A stretch of DNA of 64,000 nt from Acidobacteriota bacterium (GTDB lineage Bacteria; Acidobacteriota; Terriglobia; Terriglobales; Acidobacteriaceae). How positions within the stretch are numbered: position 1 is the stretch's first letter; each line of letters starts with the position of its first letter. Below are positions 44,012 to 54,576 of the stretch, piece after piece. Where the stretch lies: positions 7,453 through 71,452 of the forward strand of contig JAEYQK010000122.1 in assembly GCA_023410055.1 (NCBI GenBank), written 5' to 3'. The position numbers and the translations under genes are program-made. Below the pieces are notes generated by a model. The model saw only the letters and a list, made by a program, of their open reading frames with translations, was not told the DNA's origin and ran no database searches.

Positions 44012-44944
44012 CTAGCGCCACGTCCCGGCCACCAGCCCCATAATGTACTTCCGGCCTTCGTCGTACTCCGCCGCCGAGCTGAGATGCTCAAGCATCAGCG
44101 GAACGTCGCGATCCAAGCGTGCTATCTCGTCAAGGTACGTGACGTAGTCAAGCCGGCCTGTGCCGGGAACCACTTCTTTGAAGTGAACGTTGTATTCGAT
44201 TTCCCACTTTAGATCTTTCGCATGACACGAGACGATCCAAGGCCCAAGCTTCTGGAAGCATTCACGAATGAATGCCGCGTTGTCGTAGAACCGTCGCGGC
44301 GAATTGATGCCGTTACACACGTCGAGATGGACGGCGAATGGCTTTCGGTCCACGGCTTTGATTAACTGCAGATAGGAATCGGGGCCATCGGGGACGCTCC
44401 AGCCCATCATCTCGATCGTGAACCGGGTGCGCTTCGGCTTAACTTGATCCAAGATGTGCCGGCAATTCGCTACCGTTTGCTCGAAAAACTCCGGCGTCAG
44501 ATTCCCAGGGTGCGGGCCGAACCAGCTTCCTTTGTTGTACGAGCCAGCTATGTCCACGCAGCATCTCGCTCCGATCTCATCTGCCAGTGCGCACCTCTGA
44601 ACGACGTAATCCAGATTCTCCTTCCTCTTCGCAGCGTCGGGATCGAGCATATTGCGCCACGCGCCCACCTCGGCGATGATCACGTTTTCAGCGGCAAACT
44701 CCTGCTCGATCTCTCGAACGGTCTTGAGGTCCGACAATGATGCGAACTCCGGACAGTAAGCGGCACCGTAGCCCAGGCGGCGATGTTCACGAGCGAGGAG
44801 CGCAGGATCTTGAGTCTCGAGGAAAACTGGCCCGCCCAGTCGAATCCCTCGACGCGCACCGCCTTCTGAAGCAAAACCATCTACCGACGCCGCCAATGCA
44901 CCCGCAACACCCAGCTTTATCGCCGTCCGCCTTGACATCTTCAT
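44012..44944 (-). CDS. Exported sugar-phosphate isomerase/epimerase-like TIM-barrel protein (Tat signal)
   Basis: 310 residues. The N-terminus MSRRTAIKLGVAGALAAS is a twin-arginine signal, so the folded protein is sent to the periplasm. The rest is an AP-endonuclease-2/xylose-isomerase-like barrel with metal-ligand candidates in FTIEMMGWS (Glu), FAVHLDVCN (His, Asp), VSCHAKDL (His) and LMLEHL (Glu). It probably isomerises or epimerises a sugar or related keto compound; the substrate is unknown. It is the second of two exported proteins on this strand with the tannase-like gene, 61 bases apart. Confidence 0.85.
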   Translation of the reverse strand: MKMSRRTAIKLGVAGALAASVDGFASEGGARRGIRLGGPVFLETQDPALLAREHRRLGYGAAYCPEFASLSDLKTVREIEQEFAAENVIIAEVGAWRNMLDPDAAKRKENLDYVVQRCALADEIGARCCVDIAGSYNKGSWFGPHPGNLTPEFFEQTVANCRHILDQVKPKRTRFTIEMMGWSVPDGPDSYLQLIKAVDRKPFAVHLDVCNGINSPRRFYDNAAFIRECFQKLGPWIVSCHAKDLKWEIEYNVHFKEVVPGTGRLDYVTYLDEIARLDRDVPLMLEHLSSAAEYDEGRKYIMGLVAGTWR

Positions 44945-45005
44945 CTGACACCTCTCGCTCGAATACGGAGCGGACGCCGTAGCGTCCGCTCATTGTCCAA
45001 GTGGA

Positions 45006-46535
45006 CTACTTACTCGTGCATATGAAATTAGCCGCGTCATCAGTGCTTCCCGTCCCTTTGTACTTCGCAACTTTCGGATAAGCACAGATTGGGCGCGAGA
45101 CTGGCTTCTGGTTCGGAGCAGTCGTGGCAATGATGCTTTCGGGCGCCTTCCCTGTGTCCACCCATTGGTCGATGACGGAAACCATATCCATCACGGTCGG
45201 CGCATCGCCGCCGCCGCAATGTCCCATCCCGGGAATCATGAAGAGCCGAACCGAATCCGCTTTCTTCGGCTCGATCTTGGCGATCATTGATTTATAGAAG
45301 GCAACCGTATTGGGTGCTGGAATTAGCCCATCAGACCAGCCGTGCGAGAGCAAAAGCTTGCCGCCGCCGGCGAAGAACTTGCCAAGCCCGTCGCTCGGGA
45401 CATCGAGAATATCGCTGCCTGCCTTGAATGCGGGCGCGAGTTCCTTATCGTAGTCATAGGACTTGAAATCCCACTGCGGATTATTGAAGACGATATCGCG
45501 GAAGTAGGAAGTAGCCACCGGGAACGGCTCCTTGCCTGACGTCAACGCCATCAGTTGCTGCTCACTGCCCGGTTGGAATCCGGCGAAAATCTGTTCGCCA
45601 GTGCGCGGGTTCTTCACGCCGCCATAGATTTCGCGCAATGCCGCAACTTGTGCGGCCGTGAGGCAATTGTCGCGGGATTCACCCTTGCACTGAATGGTTC
45701 CCGGGTCGAAGGCGCAGTCTTCCGGATCGCTGACGATACCATCCTTCAGGCCGTCCTTGTCGTCACATTGATCAATGAAAGCTTTGTGCGCCATCGTCAT
45801 CTGAGGCGGGGTGAGCCTGCGCGCTTCGTCCTTCATCACCACATAGCCGGTCCACAAGGAGTCGATCATCAGCCCGACCATCGGATTCGCCGGAGCCATT
45901 GACGAAATACCGTCATAGTCAGCAGGGTAACGGTAACCTTCCATAAGGCCCTGCCTTCCGCCGGTCGAGCAACTGACCCACAACGACCGTTGCTCTTTGC
46001 GTCCGTAATACGCGGTGAGAATGACTTTCGCCTGTACGGTCATTTCATGGATCGCGCGATAACCAAAATCGATCAGCTTCTCTTTATGGCCGACGGCGAA
46101 CTTTGCATCCATGCCGCTGCCCACGTGACCGGTGTCCGTCGCCACGGTTGCATAACCCTTAGCCAACGGTTCCGCCAGGGCAGAGTAACTGATATTGCCG
46201 GCCCATATTCCGTTGCCGACGCCAACCAGCTTGCCGTTCCAGTTCTGAGCAGGCATCCAGACCTCAATCTTGATATCGGAATCTGGCGTTGGTGTAAGCG
46301 TAGCCGTCACCCGGCAAAACGCCGGTGCATTCTTGAAAACCGCGCCAGCGCCGGGTCCACCCATCATTGGCATCGGAGAAGTAAACGCGCCTGCGGCCAC
46401 GACGGCAGCTGAAGTAATCTTTCCGCCCTTCAGCTCTAAAGATCCAACACTCTCACACGAAGCTGCGTTAACCCGCGGAACAAGGACGAGAATGCTGATC
46501 GTCACGGTCAGAACGAAGCGCGCAAAAGTACTCAT
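45006..46535 (-). CDS. Exported tannase/feruloyl esterase family protein
   Basis: 509 residues with a signal peptide (about 1-25). The alpha/beta hydrolase of the tannase family shows the nucleophile in VSCSTGGRQG (Cys189-Ser190), LLSHGWSDGLIP for the catalytic Asp, IPGMGHCGGG for His with the cysteine partner of Cys189, and a calcium-binding DGLKDGIVSDPEDC loop. Members hydrolyse gallate, ferulate or other aromatic esters and MHET-like esters; the acid cannot be told from sequence. The location is periplasmic or secreted. It suits growth on plant phenolic polymers and is followed by the Tat-exported isomerase-like protein. Confidence 0.9.
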   Translation of the reverse strand: MSTFARFVLTVTISILVLVPRVNAASCESVGSLELKGGKITSAAVVAAGAFTSPMPMMGGPGAGAVFKNAPAFCRVTATLTPTPDSDIKIEVWMPAQNWNGKLVGVGNGIWAGNISYSALAEPLAKGYATVATDTGHVGSGMDAKFAVGHKEKLIDFGYRAIHEMTVQAKVILTAYYGRKEQRSLWVSCSTGGRQGLMEGYRYPADYDGISSMAPANPMVGLMIDSLWTGYVVMKDEARRLTPPQMTMAHKAFIDQCDDKDGLKDGIVSDPEDCAFDPGTIQCKGESRDNCLTAAQVAALREIYGGVKNPRTGEQIFAGFQPGSEQQLMALTSGKEPFPVATSYFRDIVFNNPQWDFKSYDYDKELAPAFKAGSDILDVPSDGLGKFFAGGGKLLLSHGWSDGLIPAPNTVAFYKSMIAKIEPKKADSVRLFMIPGMGHCGGGDAPTVMDMVSVIDQWVDTGKAPESIIATTAPNQKPVSRPICAYPKVAKYKGTGSTDDAANFICTSK

Positions 46536-46810
46536 AACCTGTCATCTCCTTTGCCGAGAAAAGTCGGCCGATCGCCTGCTGGGATCAGAATGTAAGTGTC
46601 TGCCATTCTACTCTGGGTGGCGCGATTGTGGCGCGGTCGATCGAATACAGAGACGGCAAGTACAGGATCAAACGACAGGCCAGTGCAGAGTGAAAGAACA
46701 TGAGTTCACACATGACTTCCTTCGCCGAGTTCCCGGTGGTAGTGTAGGTGATCTGGTGCACAAATTATATGCAGGCTCCAGACGCACGACAGTGTCGATG
46801 GGAGGGACGA

Positions 46811-47803
46811 GTGTTTACGAAATTCATGAGCGCGGTGCTAGTTCTCGGCCTGGCGGGTTTGGCGCCAGCGGCTTCAGGTCAAAACGCAGGACCGGCGACA
46901 TTACCACCCCAGAGGGCCGGCGCGCCGTCGGGAATGGGTGACTTCTTTCCGCCAAGGATGCAGAGCTTTCCGCTTTACGGAGACGGCGCGATTCCGAATT
47001 CCAAGCCGGGGCCAGACGAGGAATCAGCTGGCGGATTCATTCGCAAGGTGTCTCGTCCGCAGATCCAGGTTTATCTGCCCGCAAAGAGCAGAGCCACCGG
47101 TGCCAGCGTACTGGTCTTTCCTGGCGGCGGCTACTCCGGGCTCACGTTCGACAACGAGGGAACAGCGCAGGCGCAGTTCTTCGTAGACCACGGCATCGCG
47201 GCCTTCGTTGTGAAATATCGGATTCCCAGCGATCAGATCATGGAGGACAAGTCGATCGGACCGCTGCAGGACGCGCAGCAGGCGATGCGGTTCGTCCGTC
47301 TGCACGCCGCGGAGTGGAACCTGGATCCGGCACGTATCGGCGCAATCGGTTTCTCGGCTGGCGGGCATTTGGCATCGACTCTGGCGACGCACTTCAACAA
47401 AGCCTACATTGATAATCCCGGCCAGATCAGTCTGCGCCCCGACTTCCTCATCACGGTCTATCCGGTCATCAGTATGGACGCGAAGATCACGCACATGGAT
47501 TCGCGCAAGGCACTTCTCGGCACCAATCCGTCTGAAGATCAGGTGCGGCTGTTCTCGAATGAATTGCAGGTGACAAAGGATACGCCCCCGACACTGATAC
47601 TTCACGCAGCCGATGATCGATTGGTCGATGTGGACAACAGTGTTGTCTTTTTTGAAGCACTGCGACGCGCAGGAGTACCGGTTGAAGCGCGGTTGTTCGA
47701 AAAGGGCCAGCACGGCTTCTTTCTGATGCCGCGGGACCGTTGGCAGGCACCTATTCTGGACTGGCTGGCCTCGAGCGGGTGGTTGTATCCACGAGCGAAG
47801 TAG
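46811..47803 (+). CDS. Exported alpha/beta hydrolase, acetyl-xylan-esterase-like (BD-FAE type)
   Basis: 330 residues from a GTG with GGAGGG just upstream; the longer frame lacks a signal sequence. A signal peptide ends near ASGQ. Hydrolase motifs are VLVFPGGGYSGLT (oxyanion HGG-like loop), IGAIGFSAGGHLAST (nucleophile Ser in GFSAGG), HAADDRLVDVDNS (Asp) and EKGQHGFFL (His). This is the esterase family often labelled endo-1,4-beta-xylanase B or acetyl esterase. It probably de-esterifies plant polysaccharides outside the cytoplasm. It is divergent from the tannase gene, with a 275-base shared upstream region. Confidence 0.87.
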   Translation: MFTKFMSAVLVLGLAGLAPAASGQNAGPATLPPQRAGAPSGMGDFFPPRMQSFPLYGDGAIPNSKPGPDEESAGGFIRKVSRPQIQVYLPAKSRATGASVLVFPGGGYSGLTFDNEGTAQAQFFVDHGIAAFVVKYRIPSDQIMEDKSIGPLQDAQQAMRFVRLHAAEWNLDPARIGAIGFSAGGHLASTLATHFNKAYIDNPGQISLRPDFLITVYPVISMDAKITHMDSRKALLGTNPSEDQVRLFSNELQVTKDTPPTLILHAADDRLVDVDNSVVFFEALRRAGVPVEARLFEKGQHGFFLMPRDRWQAPILDWLASSGWLYPRAK

Positions 47804-47895
47804 CGAGGGCTTGATGCCTGAACCCACACAACGAAAACGACGTTGTGTGGGCAAAGTCGTGGAACTCAGCCGTGATTCGGCGTAAATTGCTGGTC

Positions 47896-48351
47896 ATGTG
47901 GCTACTGAGGCCCAAGCCAAGGACGTATCGACTAAGGACGAAACACAGACCGCGACTGTTGCTGGCGATGATGCACGCACTCGCGGGTATTGGCGCGAGC
48001 ATCTCGTTTGAGGGTTCTCTTTCTCATACCGAATTATTCACGCTCGAGGGCGCGACCTTTGAAGAAACTGAGCTCTTGCGCAGGGGAACGATTGCGCCAC
48101 GAATGGATTGTCTGGTGTTGCCGTTAACACTCGCGACTGTATCGGCCATAGAGAAAGCCATCGTTTCCAAGATTGCGTTTCACGGTTATAGGGGGATCGT
48201 TCACGTCCAAATTGAGAAGCAGGGTGCTCTTGCATTCGCTGCATACGACCACTTTCACGAAGACTGTGTTATCGCGTACCCAGCAGTGCCAGTCGCTTTG
48301 CTTGAATCGCTCGTTGAGAACAAAGTGTTGTATTCGTACGAAGCTGCATAG
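47896..48351 (+). CDS. Hypothetical protein, no family recognised
   Basis: 151 residues from the ATG at 47896; one further upstream at 47845 and one at 47968 are also possible, and none has a good ribosome-binding site. The N-terminal 25 residues are strongly basic, followed by LLLAMMHALAGIGASISFEG. The remainder (HTELFTLEGATFEETELLRR, YRGIVHVQIEKQGALAFAAYD, YPAVPVALLESLV) has a normal globular composition. It is read in the same direction as the esterase upstream and the radical SAM gene 98 bases downstream. No signal peptide or membrane helix is convincing. I cannot assign a function. Confidence 0.55.
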   Translation: MWLLRPKPRTYRLRTKHRPRLLLAMMHALAGIGASISFEGSLSHTELFTLEGATFEETELLRRGTIAPRMDCLVLPLTLATVSAIEKAIVSKIAFHGYRGIVHVQIEKQGALAFAAYDHFHEDCVIAYPAVPVALLESLVENKVLYSYEAA

Positions 48352-48449
48352 CTGACGGAATCTCCCCATACACTCACGGTGTGGGATCGGTAGAGGCAGT
48401 GAAAGCTCGTCGATTCAATTCTTGCTCTCGTCCCCAATAAGCCGTTACT

Positions 48450-49517
48450 GTGTCCAGCATGAGCTTTCCCAGACGCGTATCGCTGACCCTCACCAACTTC
48501 TGCAACCTGCGTTGCCGCATGTGCGGACAGTGGAGCGAGAACGGCTATATCCGCCGCTCCGGCGCTGAAGTCGCGCCCATGCCGCTCTCCGAATGGAAGC
48601 GTCTGGTCGACGAGATGGCTGGTAACGGAGTCACATGGGTACTCATCCGTGGCGGCGAACCGTTTCTCTATCCGGGAATCATCGAACTGCTCGAGTACCT
48701 GCAAAGCAAGGGACTTCGCACCTCCGTCGATACCAACGCATCGATGCTCAAGCAATACGCTGCCGATCTCGTGCGCCTCGGCGACGTCCACATCACCATC
48801 TCGGTCGACGGCCCTGAGCCGATCCACGACGCTGTGCGCGGCGTGAAAGGCTCTTTCCGTCGCATCGCGGACGGTCTCGCGGCTCTGCGTGAGTTTGAGC
48901 GGAGCAGCGGCAAGTATGTCGACCGCTCCATCTGCTTCACGATCAGCCGATATTCGCTCGCCGGACTCGGCGATATGCCCGATGTCGCGCGCCGGCTCGG
49001 CGTTCCCACGATTCTGATTGCGCCTTACTATTACTTCTCCGAAGCCGTGGGGAAACAATACGAAGCGGAACTTCGCGAACTCGGTTGCGACGGCTACACG
49101 TGGCGCGGATTCCAGCACGAAGATTCCGGTGTCGACATCGACGAATTCCTGCGCCAGCTTCGTCGCTTCCGTCAGAGCCTCGGTTCCGTGAGTCTCTATC
49201 CGTTCATGGATTTCAACGAGGACCAATACCGCACATGGTTTACGGATCCCAGCACTCCCGTTGGCTCGACCGAATGCTGGAGCATCGACGGGCTCGTCGA
49301 CATACAGCCAAACGGCGACGCGAACTTCTGCGTCGACTTTCCTGACTACTCGATTGGCAACGTCAAGGAGTCAACTATCGCCGAACTATGGAACGGCGAA
49401 CGCGCAGCCAGGTTCCGCGAAGCCCGTCGCAAGAAACCTCTCGCTGTTTGCCACCGCTGCGGAGCAAAATTCATGTGCGCAAAACGGGACAGCGATCGAA
49501 GAGTCATTTGGGAATAG
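48450..49517 (+). CDS. Radical SAM protein with SPASM-like C-terminal cluster domain
   Basis: 355 residues from a GTG (an ATG three codons later is equally possible). The N-terminal radical SAM motif is LTNFCNLRCRMCGQW (Cys18, Cys22, Cys25), followed by IRGGEPFLYPGI and the barrel strand ITISVDGPEPIHDAVRG. The C-terminal part has cysteines in CWSIDGLVDIQPNGDANFC and VCHRCGAKFMC around IGNVKESTIAELWNGER, as in SPASM proteins that bind extra [4Fe-4S] clusters and modify peptides or proteins. No small precursor peptide gene is obvious next to it, so a RiPP role is unproven. Confidence 0.87.
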   Translation: MSSMSFPRRVSLTLTNFCNLRCRMCGQWSENGYIRRSGAEVAPMPLSEWKRLVDEMAGNGVTWVLIRGGEPFLYPGIIELLEYLQSKGLRTSVDTNASMLKQYAADLVRLGDVHITISVDGPEPIHDAVRGVKGSFRRIADGLAALREFERSSGKYVDRSICFTISRYSLAGLGDMPDVARRLGVPTILIAPYYYFSEAVGKQYEAELRELGCDGYTWRGFQHEDSGVDIDEFLRQLRRFRQSLGSVSLYPFMDFNEDQYRTWFTDPSTPVGSTECWSIDGLVDIQPNGDANFCVDFPDYSIGNVKESTIAELWNGERAARFREARRKKPLAVCHRCGAKFMCAKRDSDRRVIWE

Positions 49518-49993
<476 letters not shown>

Positions 49994-51382
49994 TTACTGT
50001 TTCCATCCCCCACCGAGGGCTTTGTAAAGAGTCAACAACGACTGCAGTTCATTCCCACGCGCCTGCACCAGTCCTTGTTCCGCGCTAAACAGTGAGCGCT
50101 GCGCATCAAGCACTTCGTAATATGCGGTAATTCCCGCCTGGTATCGCTCCGTACTCAACTGCACACTTTCCCGCAGATCCCTCACGGAACTTTCCTGGCG
50201 AGCACGGACCTCGCGCAGTTTCTCGTAGCCGGTTAGTGCATCCGATACTTCGCCAACCGCGCTCTGAATCGCCTTTTGATAGGCGAGCACCGCTTGTCGC
50301 TGTTGAGATTCGGTTACGCGCAGGTTATTACGCAGCCGACCGGCGTTGAAGATTGGCTGGGTAATGTTCGCGGCGTACGACCACACCCCGAACTGAGTCG
50401 GGGTCCCGGATCCAGTGCTCGTGGCTCGCCCGAACGCTCCTCCGGCCGAACCAGTCAGGGTAATCGATGGAAAGAAAGCGGCCCGGGCAACACCGATTTC
50501 GGCGTTGGCTGCAATCAAGTTCTGTTCGGCAGCGCGAATATCAGGACGCCGCTCGAGCAGCGCCGAAGGCAATCCCGCGGGTACCTGCGGCGGCATATAC
50601 TGCTCTGCCAGCAACTGCCCGCGGCGGATGGAGTCGGGCAACCTACCCGCCAGTAGGTTCAGAGCGTTCTCTGTCTGGGCAATCTGGCGCTCCAGGTCGG
50701 GAATCTGCGCATTGGCCGCATCCAACACCTGTTGAGCCTGCAAAACTTCCACGCGAGTTGCTGTGCCATGTTGCAGCCGCAATTGCGTCAAGCGCAACGA
50801 TTCTTCTTGTGCCTTGACCGTGTTTCTTGCTACTTCCAGTTGAGCATCAAGGGTCAGCAGTTGAAAGTAGTCTGCGGCAACATCGGCAACCAGTGTCAGA
50901 ATGACGTTCTGCCGGGCATCTTCGGTTGCCAGCAGTTGTGCCCGGCTCGCCTCGTTTGCTTTGCGAAGACCGCCGAAAAGATCGAGCTGAAAAACCGCAT
51001 CTGGCGCCACGGTAAAAAAGTTGGATTTGACCGTGGGATCGTTCTTGGCGCTGCTTGCCGTCGCGTTGCCAATGACGTCCGGATACTGCGCCGAACGGGT
51101 AATTCCGAGCTGTGCACGGGCGGCGGTAACACGTTCGACCGCCAGCCGCAGGTCGTAATTGTTTTGCAGACTGGTACGGATCAGTTCCTGCAGAGCCGTA
51201 TCTCTAAAGACCTCCCACCAGGGCAGGTCGGCAATGCTGGCTGCCCGCTGCTCCGCCGGTGCAGATGCGCCACGGAACTCGGGCGGCACCGGGGTTGGCG
51301 GTCGGCGATACTTGGGGCCGACGGTGCAGGATGCCAGTGCTAACGTGCCCAGCACACAACAACACGCGAGGATTCTCTTCAT
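49994..51382 (-). CDS. Outer-membrane efflux lipoprotein (OprM/NodT type), system 3
   Basis: 462 residues. The lipobox is LALASC (Cys at about 19), then VGPKYRRPPTPVPPEFRG, typical of OprM-type channels anchored to the outer membrane. Two tandem OEP domains are visible, with NYDLRLAVERVTAARAQLGITRSAQYPDV and, later, RRPDIRAAEQNLIAANAEIGVARAAFFPSI. It forms the exit duct of the tripartite pump. It overlaps the transporter gene by four bases and is last in adaptor-transporter-channel order. Confidence 0.92.
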   Translation of the reverse strand: MKRILACCCVLGTLALASCTVGPKYRRPPTPVPPEFRGASAPAEQRAASIADLPWWEVFRDTALQELIRTSLQNNYDLRLAVERVTAARAQLGITRSAQYPDVIGNATASSAKNDPTVKSNFFTVAPDAVFQLDLFGGLRKANEASRAQLLATEDARQNVILTLVADVAADYFQLLTLDAQLEVARNTVKAQEESLRLTQLRLQHGTATRVEVLQAQQVLDAANAQIPDLERQIAQTENALNLLAGRLPDSIRRGQLLAEQYMPPQVPAGLPSALLERRPDIRAAEQNLIAANAEIGVARAAFFPSITLTGSAGGAFGRATSTGSGTPTQFGVWSYAANITQPIFNAGRLRNNLRVTESQQRQAVLAYQKAIQSAVGEVSDALTGYEKLREVRARQESSVRDLRESVQLSTERYQAGITAYYEVLDAQRSLFSAEQGLVQARGNELQSLLTLYKALGGGWKQ

Positions 51383-54300
51383 AATGCTGTGTCTCCTTGG
51401 GTTGCTTCGGCCATCGCCGGTTCCGCTTCCTTATGTTGTTTACCGAATACCTTCTCTTTCATCGCTTCCACCAGCACGTACAGGAACGGGATGAAGAAGA
51501 TTCCGAGGACGGTAGCGAACAACATACCGAAGCAGACCGCAGTTCCAAGGGAGTGGCGGCTAGCCGCGCCCGCGCCCGTGGCGATGATCATAGGGGCGAC
51601 GCCGAGGATGAACGCGAACGAGGTCATCAGAATTGGGCGGAAGCGCAACCGCGCACCTTCTAGCGCCGCTTCCACCAGTGAGAGTCCGTGTCGCTCGTGC
51701 TGTAACTTCGCGAACTCAACAATGAGAATGGCGTTCTTCGCAGCCAACCCGATCAAGGTTACGAGCCCGATCTGCACATAAACATCGTTGTTCAGGTGCA
51801 GCAGGCGAATTCCCGCGAACGCTCCGAAGACACCCAGCGGGACACCGAGCAGCACGGAGAAAGGAATGGCCCAGCTTTCATACAAAGCAGCGAGCACCAG
51901 GAAAACGAAGAGCAGGGCAAGAGCAAAGATCTGGAGTTGCTTGCCTCCGGATTCTTTCTCCTGGTAGGCCGTGCCAGTCCACTCATAGCCAATGCCCTCA
52001 GGCATCTGTTTGAGCAGGTCTTCCATGACCCTAATCACGTCGCCTGAGCTATAGCCGGGTGCTGCGGAACCCATTAACTCCGCAGTACCGTACAGGTTGT
52101 ATCGCGAGTAGTTGGAAGGACCTGCCGTGTTACGCACACGCACAATCGTGCTGAGTGGAACCATACCCCGCAGCGCGGAATCGGCTCCACGATTCTGGTT
52201 GGTACTGCTGCCGCGCACATAGAGGTTGTCTAGCGCATCCGTGCGCATGCGGTATTGCGGATCGGCCTGCACATAGACACGCCAAGTGCGACCGAAAAGG
52301 TTGAATTGGTTTACGAAATTTGAACCTAGGTAGGTCTGCATCGTAGTGAAGACATCATTGAGCGGTACACCCAACTGCTTCGCTTTTTCACGATCAACGT
52401 CCATTTCGACTTGCGGCACATTTACGCTGTAGGCGCTGAACACGGTTTGCGGAATCAGTTCCTTACGCTGCCGCGCCGCAGACTGCAACTGATCGAGGGC
52501 CTGCTGCAGATAGGCAGGGCCGCGGCTGCCGCGATCCTGCAGTTCCAACTGGAATCCTCCGGCACCGCCCAATCCCATGATTGGCGGAGGATTCATGCAG
52601 AGGATTACGGCACCCTGTATGGCCGCCGTCTTCCGCTGAATATCCGCGATGACGGCGTCGATCTGCATCTCCGGATTTTTGCGATCGTCCCATGGTTTCA
52701 GATTGACAAACATTGATGCCGAGTTCGAGGACGACGAAGAAGTGACGATACCGTACCCAACGATTCCGACGGATCCCTTGACGGCCGGGTGTCCATTCAC
52801 GATCGCCTGGACCTGTCGCAAGACATCCTCGGTCCGTTCGACGGAGGCCGCGTCCGGAAGTTGCACGTTGATCAATATGAATCCCATATCTTCCGAAGGC
52901 AGGAACGCCGCTGGTTGAGTCTTTACCAGGCCGAGAGTAAGGACATAAATCGCCAACAGCGAGCAGATGGCTAGCGGCGCCCGCTTGATCAGCGTGCGCG
53001 CAAGGCCGATGTACTTGTCGGTTACCCGCTCGAAATGCGCATTGAACCAGATCTGGAAACGATTCTCCTGCTCGCGCGGCTTCAAGATCATCGCGCACAG
53101 TGCCGGCGTCAACGTCAGCGCGACGATGGCCGACAGAGCAACCGAGACAGCCAGCGTGAGAGCAAACTGCTTGTAGAGCTGCCCGGTGATCCCACCCATG
53201 AACGCGACCGGGATGAACACGCTGACCAGTACCAGCATGATGCCGACTACCGGGCCGGATACCTCGCTCATGGCAATCTCTGTGGCTTCTTTGGGACGCA
53301 GTCCCTCTTCGATGTGGTGCTCGACCGCTTCCACTACGACGATTGCGTCGTCTACCACCAACCCCACCGCAAGAATCATGGCGAAAAGCGTGAGCAGGTT
53401 GATGGAAAAACCCAAAACCACAAACGATGCAAATGTGCCGACCAGCGAGACCGGTACGGCGAGCATTGGAACAAGAGTCGCGCGCACGTTTCCAAGGAAA
53501 AGGAATACGACAGCGACCACGAGTACCATGGCCAGCCCCAGCGTAGCGAACACTTCCTTCACCGACTCGACCACGAAGCGAGTTGTATCGACGATGACGT
53601 CATACTTCAAGTCCGCAGGGAAGGTCTTGGAGAGCTCCTCCATTTTGTTCTGAACACCGCGGGCGACGTCGAGAGCGTTGGCTTCAGGCAACTGGTTGAT
53701 CCCGAAGGCAGCGCCCGGCTGTCCTCCGGAGTACATGGAAGTTCCATAGTCCTGTGTGCCCAGTTCGGTACGAGCGACATCCTTTAAGCGGATGGCAGCG
53801 CCGTTCGGGCCATTGCGCAGGACGATGTTCTCGAACTCCTGAACCGAGGTGAGACGGCCCTTTACTCTTGCGGAGTACTGAAAGGACTGCCCCGTGGCTG
53901 CGGGTGGATTGCCGAAGCCACCCGCTGCCGCCTGGATATTCTGATCACGAATGGCCGTGAGAACGTCGTTGGCGGTCACACCCAGTTGCGCCAGTTTGTC
54001 GGGCAGCAGCCAGAAGCGAATGGCAAAGTCATGGCTGCCGAACTGAGAGACAGCGCCGACCCCCGGCACGCGCGCCAGTTCATCCAGGACATGAACCGTA
54101 GCGTAGTTGCTCAGGAACTTGGCATCGTATGTGCCGTTCGGCGAGGTCAGGCTGACCACCTGCACTATGCTGGTCGATTGCTTCTTCACGCTCACGCCGG
54201 CTTGGATTACTTCCGAGGGAAGAAACGGCTGCGCCTGGTTGATGCGGTTCTGAACGTTAACGGCGGCGATATCGCCGTCGGTGCCGACCTTGAAGGTGAG

Positions 54301-54573
54301 CGTCAGCGAGTAGCTACCATCGCTGTTGCTCTTGGAAGACATGTAAAGCAGACCTTCAACGCCGTTCACAGCCTGTTCGATCGGGGTGGCCACGGTCTGC
54401 TGAACCGTATCGGCATCGGCGCCCGTATAGAACGCGGAGACTTGGACCGTTGGCGGAGCGATCTGCGGATATTGCGCCACCGGCAGGATCATGATGCACA
54501 GCGCGCCCGCGATCGTGATGATCAGCGAGAGAACGACGGCAAGTACGGGACGATGAATAAAGAAACGAGCCAT
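51379..54573 (-). CDS. RND-family efflux transporter (AcrB/MexB type), system 3
   Basis: 1064 residues, slightly longer than AcrB. ARFFIHRPVLAVVLSLIITIAG starts the protein as in AcrB/MexB; PVAQYPQIAPPTVQVSAFYTGADADTV is characteristic of the HAE1 group. The proton-relay Asp pair is in GLVVDDAIVVVEAVEHH and the Lys in GLAAKNAILIVEF. Expected substrates are hydrophobic drugs and dyes (family knowledge). It lies 3 bases after the adaptor. The three pumps in the window differ clearly in sequence, so they are not recent duplicates. Confidence 0.94.
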   Translation of the reverse strand: MARFFIHRPVLAVVLSLIITIAGALCIMILPVAQYPQIAPPTVQVSAFYTGADADTVQQTVATPIEQAVNGVEGLLYMSSKSNSDGSYSLTLTFKVGTDGDIAAVNVQNRINQAQPFLPSEVIQAGVSVKKQSTSIVQVVSLTSPNGTYDAKFLSNYATVHVLDELARVPGVGAVSQFGSHDFAIRFWLLPDKLAQLGVTANDVLTAIRDQNIQAAAGGFGNPPAATGQSFQYSARVKGRLTSVQEFENIVLRNGPNGAAIRLKDVARTELGTQDYGTSMYSGGQPGAAFGINQLPEANALDVARGVQNKMEELSKTFPADLKYDVIVDTTRFVVESVKEVFATLGLAMVLVVAVVFLFLGNVRATLVPMLAVPVSLVGTFASFVVLGFSINLLTLFAMILAVGLVVDDAIVVVEAVEHHIEEGLRPKEATEIAMSEVSGPVVGIMLVLVSVFIPVAFMGGITGQLYKQFALTLAVSVALSAIVALTLTPALCAMILKPREQENRFQIWFNAHFERVTDKYIGLARTLIKRAPLAICSLLAIYVLTLGLVKTQPAAFLPSEDMGFILINVQLPDAASVERTEDVLRQVQAIVNGHPAVKGSVGIVGYGIVTSSSSSNSASMFVNLKPWDDRKNPEMQIDAVIADIQRKTAAIQGAVILCMNPPPIMGLGGAGGFQLELQDRGSRGPAYLQQALDQLQSAARQRKELIPQTVFSAYSVNVPQVEMDVDREKAKQLGVPLNDVFTTMQTYLGSNFVNQFNLFGRTWRVYVQADPQYRMRTDALDNLYVRGSSTNQNRGADSALRGMVPLSTIVRVRNTAGPSNYSRYNLYGTAELMGSAAPGYSSGDVIRVMEDLLKQMPEGIGYEWTGTAYQEKESGGKQLQIFALALLFVFLVLAALYESWAIPFSVLLGVPLGVFGAFAGIRLLHLNNDVYVQIGLVTLIGLAAKNAILIVEFAKLQHERHGLSLVEAALEGARLRFRPILMTSFAFILGVAPMIIATGAGAASRHSLGTAVCFGMLFATVLGIFFIPFLYVLVEAMKEKVFGKQHKEAEPAMAEATQGDTAL

Positions 54574-54576
54574 TGG

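Noticed and set aside
48450..49517. RiPP biosynthetic cluster
   Set aside because: A SPASM radical SAM gene alone is not enough; no precursor peptide, transporter or protease is seen around it.
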